Assembly (NCBI GenBank): GCA_025677815.1
Contig: JAIXMP010000038.1
Location: 186,001 to 250,000 of the forward strand
Source of the DNA: Phascolomyces articulosus
Lineage: Eukaryota > Mucoromycota > Mucoromycetes > Mucorales > Lichtheimiaceae
Direction: 5' to 3'
DNA length: 64,000 nucleotides
Within the stretch, counting starts at the first letter, position 1. Each line of letters starts with the position of its first letter. Under the pieces are notes generated by a model, which did not search any database, had not been told where the DNA came from, and saw only the letters and a program-made list of their open reading frames with translations. Below are positions 55,661 to 64,000 of the stretch, piece by piece. A program made the position numbers and the translations under genes.

Positions 55661-57125
55661 TATTTATATACGTGGAAACACGCTTAGCACTAGAACCATA
55701 GAAATTAAAGTGCTTAGTTTATTTCACGCGTGTCATTGTATCATCATGTCTCATATATAGATAACACCCACTTTTTGCAACATAGGAAGAAAGGTCAAAA
55801 GTATTAGTGCGAAGCGGTATTGGCTTGCAGACAATTTGGGTGATGAAATCCCAAAAATGGATACGAAACTGGTGGGATTGACTGTAGTTATAAAGCATGT
55901 AGTAGCAAAACCAAGTAAATTTGCATAAGATTGTTTACTTAGTATATACGCATAGTTTAGAGATTAGAACTATTATTTATAAATGATGTGGGGAGTGTGC
56001 CAATAACAAAAAAGTATTATTGCAATCATGAGCTTTTTACTAAAGTAACATGGGTAGTTTTATCCTACTCCTTTTTTTAATCACCATGCTTTTTATGCAC
56101 ACTTTTTATTCCTTTTTCTCATTTTATTTTCTGCACATTATTTTAAACTAAATGGAAGAAGGAGACACTCTAGTACATTGGCAACAATAATATCTACGAA
56201 TGATATCGCGATATGCTTGCTGAACATCCTTTTTTTTACTCTGTTACTATAATCTAATTAGCTCATACAGTGGCTTCACTCCCAATGTTCGTAATTCTAG
56301 TAATCAAACTCGTTTTGTTCTCTGCCCAATATTAGCTTTTCTACTAGTTCAATTTTCTTTTGGAAATTACAAATGCGAAAATTGAACTAATAGAAAAGCG
56401 AATATTGGGCAAAACCTATTAATGATGTGGATGGCATCGTTCTTTCCTTCTTTGCTCTATAATATATATAATTTAAATACATATCATTACCTCAAGGTGC
56501 GTAGGGTGATGATTTTATTTGTAATATAGAATGGTTATATTTTGTGACCTTTATATTATCTTAGCACAATGAAAACAGCTCGGTACTTAATTCCAATTTC
56601 ATATTCCTCTTCCTTAGTCCTTGAGGAAGTTAGTGATAAAATACAATTTATATTAAATGGTTGATGGTTAGGACCTTTAAGAATATCAAATAATGCAATG
56701 TATGATGATTATAAAAATAAGTAGCAATAGCAAAAAGGTTATATACAAGTAGTTTCAGTTGCAATGAAGTAACTTTATTTTGATTTACAACACTACCTTA
56801 AATTTATAGTTCTGAATCAAAGTTAAAGAAAATTAAGCTCATTTCTGTATACTCAAACTTTAGTGTGGTAATCAAGCATTCTAAAGCAACGACTTCTTCT
56901 TTTCATACATAGTTTTTTACTTTTATCGTCTTGCATATATGCATATAATTACCAACAACAACAGAATGATAGCTACGTAATTATATAAAATCTGAAAGAA
57001 ATTTGATTATCCAACAATGGATTTATATATGTTTTTATTGAATATATTCATGCTCACAACGATAATAAATAAAGAAAAGTACTTTTCAGTTATTTCTTAA
57101 TAATAAACTAATCATTTAAATATCC
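55661..57125. other. Intergenic region with foldback
   Basis: No intact gene is seen. A short frame at about 55787-55928 (containing AKRYWLADNLGDEIPKMD) has a protein-like look but no recognised family. A strong inverted repeat lies at 56324-56410. Confidence 0.45.
56324..56410. repeat. Foldback with 33-bp arms
   Basis: The left arm (56324-56356, beginning GCCCAATATT) and the right arm (56378-56410, ending AATATTGGGC) match as reverse complements at 31 of 33 positions, with a 21-nt loop. Weaker similarity continues outward through a GTTTTG block. It is long and exact enough to be a small foldback element or to give a hairpin transcript. Confidence 0.85.
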
Positions 57126-57561
57126 TTATGGTGCGGCTTCTGCTGGAATACCTTCTTCCTCTCCAGTTGTTTGTTGTTGTGGTGTTGTTTGTTGTTGGGT
57201 TTTTGGTTGTTCTTTATCTTGTGGAGCTTGTTGTGGAGCTTGTTTTCCAGGTGCTGGTCCATTATCCGCTGCATTGTTTGAGGTGACTTCTTCACTTTGG
57301 GCACCAGGAATGACTTTATCAAGAACAGTCTTGACAACGGGTACACTGGCACCATTGGCCACTTGACCGGTTTCTTCGTTACCAGTGGCACTTGGTTTAG
57401 CTATATAATACAGGCAAAATAGAAGTGGTTAATGTTCACACTCCATTGATACCATACGGTCATTATGATTGTATGTCAACATGTTGAGATAAACATATAT
57501 TACCAAGAACGGAAGTCACGGATAAAATGGCCAAAGTAAGAATCGAAATAGAGAAACGCAT
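57126..57561 (-). CDS. Small secreted Gln/Pro-rich protein
   Basis: Two exons (57561-57504 and 57400-57126) encode 110 residues. The N-terminus MRFSISILTLAILSVTSVLA is a clear signal peptide with a cleavage site near residue 20. The intron falls at its end. The mature part is short, hydrophilic and rich in Gln, Pro, Thr and Glu (KQAPQQAPQDKEQPKTQQQ), without cysteines and therefore not a cysteine-knot effector. I recognise no family. It is probably secreted or attached to the cell wall. Confidence 0.7.
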
Positions 57562-58758
57562 GATGATAATATTGGATATTTAATGTATAATAATAAAGTG
57601 AATGCAATAAAGAAAAAGAAATCGAAATTGAATCAAGCCATCCTCTTCATTTATATTAAACATTTTCTGTATATAAGGAGAAGTGAAAGGAGTAATGGAA
57701 GCATACTTGTTTTATATACTTCATTGGATAAGATCGCATATTAGATAACCCCTTCTCCTTTTATAAGTACTAGTATCTTACATACAGTATTCTCCTTAAC
57801 ACATTTATTCTTAAAGAACGACGACTATTTGCTTTATGATTATTACAAGAAACACGATAATATATTATCTTCATCATAACTGCTTGTTGTAGATCCACAA
57901 AGGTACGTAGAAATGATTTGATCTGCAAATAAACTCAAATTTATCATAACTCAGTACATTTACAGTTATCAATAAGTAACAATTTCTGTATATGTACGTA
58001 AATTGTTTTTTTAGCAAAACAAAATGGCAGGTCTGTGTCGTGAAGGTGCATATATCCAACCCACCTTTCATTAGAAAATGTATAAAATACGATATTTCAA
58101 GATTATATATGCATAACCACAACATATTCTTTGACAGCCATCCCGAAAAAAGAAACCCACACATATCGGTAAAAAATAAGACATACAAACTCCGTTCTGT
58201 TTCTCATTGTAATCTTAATGGATGTGTCTATTGTAAATACATGAGTACATACCTCTTGATCAACAATATATCAAGAAATAGGTAGAAATAGCACGTCAGT
58301 TTCAAATGCTGCATAAAAAAAGAGTCGCCGTTTTCTTTTTTTCATTTTCGTGGTAGATCATTTATAAAGTAACTATTTCTAAATTTTTAAAGCCCCACCC
58401 AATTATCTACCTCCTCCCCTTTAATAAAAAAGTGATTGACAAGTAGAAACAAATATAAATTCTTCTCCAACATACACACACGCACATGATTGTTTTTTTT
58501 TTAAAAAAAAAAGATGAAGGTATATAAACAAATGGGTTTGAATATGAAACATGGGTAAAAAAAATGTTTTGGTGTATTTCTATTATAGAGAGAGAGAGAT
58601 GTGTGTCTGTGGATGTTTCTCTCCTTTTTTACTTGTAACAAAATAAAGAAAAAAACCGACTGAGTGTTTGCATGCAAATTGTATCATATAAGGTGAGGAG
58701 AAAAAAAAACATGACAGAATTACAAATGGGTTATATATATATAAGGTAGGTCCTTTTT
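57562..58758. other. Intergenic region without recognised gene
   Basis: This is the promoter of the small secreted protein followed by AT-rich spacer and the 3' flank of the low-complexity protein gene. Small runs such as GAGAGAGAGA (58590) and TATATATATA (58733) are seen. Confidence 0.5.
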
Positions 58759-60589
58759 TTAACGCCATGGATTATCATTTTCTTGAATATCCCAATCCAC
58801 TTGATTAGCATGCCCATTCATCATACTACCGCCTGGTGTCTTGTATGAAACATGTTCTTGTTCCTCTTGCTCCTCATCAACCGCATTAATTCCTGCAAAT
58901 CCAACATCCCGTTGTTCAGCCGCGACCCGTGTAAAAAACTGATCATCCTCTTCTTCTTTCATCATAGGATCCTTGACCGTCATATTCTTTCGTTTTCCTC
59001 CATTCCAACTTTCAATCAAATCTGCAAATCGAGCTGCTTTGGCAGGTTCAATATTAGCCGCAGGAATCATTGCTTTGCCTCTTCCATGAACACTACTACT
59101 ACTGCTATTGCTGTTGTTACTGGATTTCAGTAAAGGTGAACTGGTAGATGCTGTACGTGAAAAATCCACGGGTGCTCCCAATGACCATGGATTGTTGGTA
59201 TTACTATTATTCGCCATCGAGGCAAAAAATCCACCATCCTGTGTTGTATTACTTGTAGGCGTCGAAGCAGTGACGGATCGTTGATGATGATATCCTGTGG
59301 GTGTACTTGCTGAAGGCATCATACTAGGGCCATGATGATCAAATCGTAATGCATCGTTGGTAAGGGATACCAAAAGCTCAGGATCATTATCATCAAAATA
59401 ACGTGGTTTAGATGAAATCGTAGGGGTATTGAATTTGATATCTTCTGCAAATGCACGTGTGGCTTCATCTTCGATAAGTACAGTAGGCACTTGTTGTTCT
59501 TCTTCATCCTTCTCCTCTTCTTCTTCTACTTGTTGACGTCCGCGCTGTTGTATTTTTTGTTGTTTTTGATCACGTCTTGGCGGAGTGGGTGGAGCCGGAG
59601 AAGTTGTTGTTACAGTGGAGGGCTGTGGCGTAATTTGTCGTGGTGGTACGGGTGGAGGTACTTTAAATCGTTTCGGTGTCTCTTCATGGCGTGGAGGTGG
59701 AGGGGGTGGTGATGAGGATGCTGGGGTAGATGAGGATGGGGATGGTGTTTCAGAAGGAGTAGTTGATTTCTTTTTAATAAATCGACTAAATAAAGATGAT
59801 TGTGGTCTTTCTGAAGCGGCAGTCGTAGTGGATGAAGATGCAGATGAAGTTGGTGTAGTTTCCACCACAGCATCTGGTTTTTGTAGTGTGGGTTGTGGTG
59901 CTACTACTGTAGGTGGTTGTTTTTTCCTTTCGGGTAAAGGTGGTGATATAGATTGTTGCACGTGATGATCGGATAAAGAGGATCGAGCAGAAGAAGATGC
60001 TGGTGATGATGTGGATGATGGGGAAAATGATGTAGAGGATGCAATATGCTGTTGTTGTTGTATAGAAGTATGTTGAGATACGGATGTAGCTGGAGGTGGT
60101 GGAGGAGGAGATCGTCTGATTCGTCTTCTTCCAGATCCTCCAAATAATAAGTCTTCATCCTCGTTATCATCCGTTGCTGCATGAAGTGAAGGTGTCGGGG
60201 ACGTTCTTAAACTACCAGCTGTTCCACGCTTCGATCCAAACGCATTATTATTACTATTTCCACTTCCATTCCCACTCAACTTGGAAACATCAATGTCACC
60301 AAAAATGCTATTATTAACATTCGTTCGTTTTGTTTGATGACGAGGTGGGGTGGCATTTCCATTACTCAATGGTGAACTACTTTGAGAAGATAATGATAAT
60401 AAAGGATCCACTACCGTTGCTTTCGGTGAAGAATTAGAGCCGAGTGACGATGAAGGTGACCGATTGTTGGTTAATGAACTTTTACTGGTACCACCACCAC
60501 CACCACCAAAAAGTGGGTCATCATTGGTAGGTGCTGAAGATGCACTTAGAGGATCTAATTGTAAATGTATTTGGCATAACCTCATTATG

Positions 60590-60626
<37 letters not shown>

Positions 60627-60756
60627 TAATATGCTTCATGTTTTCACTTGTTTTCATAAACTGCACTAGTTTTCTTCTCCATTAAATATAATACTTGCCA
60701 TCGCCAAAAAGGTGACTATGTTTAGCACTAGCACGTTGTCTAGATTTAAAAGACAT
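58759..60756 (-). CDS. Unknown Ser/Pro-rich low-complexity protein with LFG and NPW motifs
   Basis: Two exons (60756-60699 and 60554-58759) encode 617 residues. The intron starts GGCGATG|GCAAGT, a GC-AG intron, and joins to DPLSASSAP, which keeps frame. Short repeated motifs appear: HLFGDD, DPLFGGG, SIFGDID, LLFGGSG. Proline clusters such as PPVPPR could bind SH3 domains. The C-terminal 120 residues are less simple (ARFADLIESWNGG), and the protein ends DNPWR after an earlier NNPWS. The composition suggests a cytosolic scaffold or endocytic/actin adaptor, but this is inference; I recognise no family. An ATG inside the intron gives a longer open frame but loses the LFG-containing start. Confidence 0.72.
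60592..60625 (+). repeat. (TTA)n microsatellite
   Basis: About 11 TTA units lie inside the only intron of the low-complexity protein gene. Confidence 0.95.
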
Positions 60757-60830
60757 TGGGGATTAAAAATAACAAATTGGGTAGTTTTGGAAGGAGAGAG
60801 GGGTTTTATGAATGAGTTTTACTAAATAGG

Positions 60831-60873
<43 letters not shown>

Positions 60874-61232
60874 CGTTAAAAATAAAGCGAGAGAGAGAGA
60901 AAGAGAAAAATATAATATACTCGTAATTAGTGTGCGTAGCCATTCACAACGGTGAATAATTCAACCATTATAATTATAATTTATTAATCGGACTTTTATT
61001 TTTATTGATTGATTGTTGTGGAGGAGAGTTTTAGCTAAGGCAAACATTGCTTATACAAGAAAATAAGGAGAAGAATAAAAACAAAAAACACAGGCAGTTT
61101 TTTTTTTGAGATAATGGATCTATAAACGAAGTTTTAAGAGAAGAAAAGGACAAAATACAAAATAGTGTGTGTGGGAGATGTGTAGGATTGTAGGATGCGT
61201 GGATATATATAATTTATATGGATTGGGTTTTT
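60757..61232. other. Intergenic region with TA repeat
   Basis: This is the 5' flank of the low-complexity protein gene and the 3' flank of the carnitine acetyltransferase gene. A (TA)16-like run lies at about 60836-60869. No gene is seen. Confidence 0.6.
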
Positions 61233-63746
61233 TTACAACTTGGCTTGAGGCTTGATTTCAGAGGAGAGAAGTTCACCCAATTCATTGGCAGCATCTTCTA
61301 AGCATTGCTTAAAGTGATAAGTACCATTGACATACTTCTTACCATGAACTTCCAAATCCTTTACACTGGCAACGTTAAAGTTAAGACCATTGCCCTTGAT
61401 CATGTAAGCACAACCGAAACCATCGGGAACAACTTGACCCCAACCATAACCATCAAAGTATTCAGAGGATAACTGGGAAGTGGACAAGTACCAATGAGAA
61501 GAGTAAGCATAAGCAGGATCAACAAAGATGGCAGGGACAGCTTCATCGGCCTTCAAAGACTTCTTCAAACCAAACAAGTGACGATCGACACCGTGACCAT
61601 TAACGCATTGACCCATGTAAGCACCTTGAGTCTTGACAGCCTTACGGAAAGCAGCAATCTTTTGTTCCTTGGTAAGGGCAGTGTTTTCAAAGGCCTTGAC
61701 AAAGTCAATAGCATCTTGACTGACAGTACGCGAGGTTTCGGTACGACCCAATTGAAATTTGCGGGTTTGACCAGATTCATAAGTAGGACGCAAGGTACCA
61801 AACATCTTGTAGTAAGCCAATTGAATAACCATTTGGACGAAACCATCGGGTGAGGTCTTGAACTTCTTGATCAAGTTCTTACCGAAACCTTGGAAGGCCA
61901 AGACGGTCAATTCATGGTCGGCAATCAACTTATCGAAACGAGCACCAGATTCTTGGATCGCCTGATCCACTTGAGCATTGATATGGAATTGTAATTCAGC
62001 AGGGGCAGTTAAACCGTTGTTCACTTGAACATCAGAGACAGCGGTCTTTGCAACACTATTTATTGTAATTGTCATGATAAATCATGGATTAGATAATCAT
62101 TTTTTCTAATGCATTATCTCTTGCCCTCTTAACCTTATTTGTTATCACCTCATCCCAGTTTTTCATTATAAATAAGAAATTAAAAACTTACACATCACAA
62201 ACATATTCGTTCAAGCGGCAAGTGGCAGTACCGTCCATCATGGCATGCTATATTCACATGAAGATCAAAATTATATGTTAATTAATTTTTCTTAAAAAAA
62301 AATACTGATCCCCATTGTTTGGATAACAAATAAAATAAATAAAATCACATACCTCGCCCATGAAACCAGCCTTACCATTATCATAGATAATGAATTGAAC
62401 AGGCTTATCGAAGAAACGGTTACGGCCATCACCGTGCCAGCATGCACGGCAGCTTTCATCACGAGTGACAGGAGTGGAATCATCCAAACAGACAACAAAG
62501 GAAGCAGATTCAATCTTTTCCAAAAGTTTCTTGTTTTCGGGATGAGCAGCCAACAAAAGTTCACGGTTCTACAAAAAAATAATAATAATCACAATCAAAA
62601 ATAATTTAGTCATCCGTTATTCTTTTTTGACCCCACAAAAAAAAATAATTAAAACAGGTTAGTCGTTTTATATATTATTACCTCAGTCCAGTTATCACGA
62701 TGATCACCAGTAAAGACACCCAAACCAACACCCTTGGTATAACCAGCAGCATCATAAACACGTTGGAATTGGTATTCAAGTTCACCAGTAGTCAATTGAC
62801 GACCATTTTGAACGGTATCAACAACGTAGAACTTGTTCTTACGGATCACAATGATATGGGTATTTTGAATAGGATCGTACATGGCATTGGTATCAGAAGG
62901 AGCAGTAGGGAGACGGCAGTTGCTGAACATGTACTTGTAACGATCCATACAAAGAGGTTCACCCTTGGCATATTCAGGTTCCAAAGTGTTGCTATAAACA
63001 ATAAAATGATGAGTTTTCTTCAATTCTGATCACTTCTATCCTTAGGCCGCTCTCCTTAACTGTCAGCCTTTCCTTTCCATCGCAACCCAAACCAAAAACT
63101 CCTTAATATCCTAATAGCTCATAGTGATAAGCAAACAAATAAAGAGAGAGAAACTTACTTTGCAACTTGGTTCTTGAATTCCAAAGCAGCAGTGGTGACA
63201 GCAGCAGCACGCTTAGCAGGCAACTTGCGTACCTTATCATCCTTGTACAGATAGAAATAACTGACGTTAATGACAATAGGGTCACGGAAACCCAAGTAAG
63301 CGGCATCCAACCACCAGTCATCGATCCAGTTAAGAACAGATGGGTCATTGGCCTTGGCAATCAAACGTTGTTGCAATTTCTCGGCCATGCCACTGTTGAC
63401 GAATTCTTTGACAGCATTTTCGGTCTTCTTATATTCAGCTTCGCTCAACAAGGGTTTGACAGTGCTCAAGTACTTTGGCAAAGTTTCTTCAAGCTTAGGC
63501 ACGGGCAAACGAGGCAAGTTGCTTTGATAACGTAACATGGGACCTGCAGCATTGGGATCAACAGGAGTCTTTGGACCTTTAGCCTGTATTTATATATATG
63601 TCAGTTTAGTTGATAATGTTTGTACTTATATATGTATGTGGGGTAAATATAAAGTATATTTATATTTTTTTTCGATTCAAGTATTTATTCTAAAGACGAG
63701 TCTATTCTATTTGCTATTTAAGAATAAGAATACTTACAGCAGCCAT
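61233..63746 (-). CDS. Carnitine O-acetyltransferase, peroxisomal type
   Basis: Six exons (63746-63738, 63583-63159, 62991-62682, 62568-62353, 62247-62192, 62055-61233) encode 612 residues, the usual size. The N-terminal choline/carnitine-acyltransferase signature reads LPRLPVPKLEETL. The catalytic His321 lies in HAMMDGT, directly after the GE of the previous exon. C-terminal blocks include RTETSR, GVDRHLFGL and GWGQVVPDGFG. The last three residues, AKL, are a peroxisomal targeting signal type 1. The enzyme moves acetyl units between CoA and carnitine and so exports acetyl-CoA from peroxisomes. Exon 1 is only nine coding bases (MAA). Codon use is biased as in EF-1alpha, which suggests strong expression. 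Confidence 0.95.
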
Positions 63747-64000
63747 TATAATTTAAAGTTGTAAAAAGAAAAAAAAAAGGAGAAAAGAGAAGTAAAGAAA
63801 AGAAAAGAGAAAAAAGAAGCTGCTTAAATTTATTATTATAGTAAATGGGTTTGAGTTGTCTCTTTTTTTTAGTGGCACATGAAATCCCAACCAACAGCGT
63901 TTTCTGCTTGAAATGCTAAATAAGATAGAATGTGTGAATTCATGTTTGTAAATTTTGATGGATTATCTTCCTTTCCGAGAAATTTTAGTTGCATGTCAGC
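63747..64000 (-). promoter_or_regulatory. 5' flank of carnitine acetyltransferase gene
   Basis: The minus-strand leader is pyrimidine-rich (63764-63820), as in strongly expressed fungal genes. An in-frame stop lies three codons before the start, so no mitochondrial presequence can be added without another spliced leader. Confidence 0.45.

Noticed and set aside
59585..59965. Open frame opposite the low-complexity protein
   Set aside because: Gly/Val/Asp-rich text is the antisense of Ser/Pro/Thr codons. It is a shadow frame.

Overview
The window looks like nuclear chromosomal DNA from an early-diverging filamentous fungus, most likely a member of the Mucorales (Mucoromycota). The evidence is the AT-rich sequence, the many short GT-AG introns, an EF-1alpha that reads as a mucoralean orthologue, and gene families typical of that group (Dnmt2, a tuberin GAP, a MiT/TFE-like bHLH factor, an ACS-family MFS carrier, a 16-Cys metallothionein). 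I see no bacterial operons, rRNA, tRNA or CRISPR. Exon models were built by hand from splice signals, protein-family continuity and reading phase. Every multi-exon model given here closes in frame.

Layout. 1-9.0 kb is gene-poor; it holds a roughly 1.1 kb element with long terminal inverted repeats and a small spliced frame, a hairpin-forming GC-rich island and a diverged direct repeat. 9.0-12.5 kb: a single-HKD phospholipase-D/Zucchini-like nuclease, then EF-1alpha. 13.5-20.5 kb (minus): TSC2/tuberin and a PARL-type mitochondrial rhomboid protease. 20.5-22 kb: an LRR-like fragment and an inverted repeat. 22-26.4 kb: a 17-exon secreted GH31 alpha-glucosidase. 27.2-29.6 kb (minus): a Ste20/PAK-like kinase. 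29.6-33.4 kb: no gene seen. 33.4-36.5 kb (minus): metallothionein and an F-box/LRR protein. 38.4-44.4 kb: V-ATPase c'' proteolipid, Puf6/PUM3 (minus) and, head-to-head with it, Dnmt2. 45.2-48.9 kb: an ACS-family MFS transporter and a HAD phosphatase (minus). 50-51.3 kb: the bHLH factor. 51.3-57.1 kb is gene-poor and holds a 5'-truncated LINE fragment, a GC-rich relic and a near-perfect 33-bp-arm foldback. 57.1-63.8 kb (minus): a small secreted protein, a low-complexity protein with NPW motifs, and a peroxisomal carnitine acetyltransferase.

The genes are mostly unrelated housekeeping genes, and I see no metabolic cluster. Functional links are loose. TSC2, V-ATPase and a MiT/TFE-like factor all belong to the lysosome/vacuole-TORC1 axis in other eukaryotes. 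Dnmt2, Puf6 and EF-1alpha serve translation. The most notable observations are the TIR element with its spliced frame, three GC-AG introns (two in one gene), several microexons, and the unusual N-terminus of the Zucchini-like nuclease. I found no convincing new multi-gene system.
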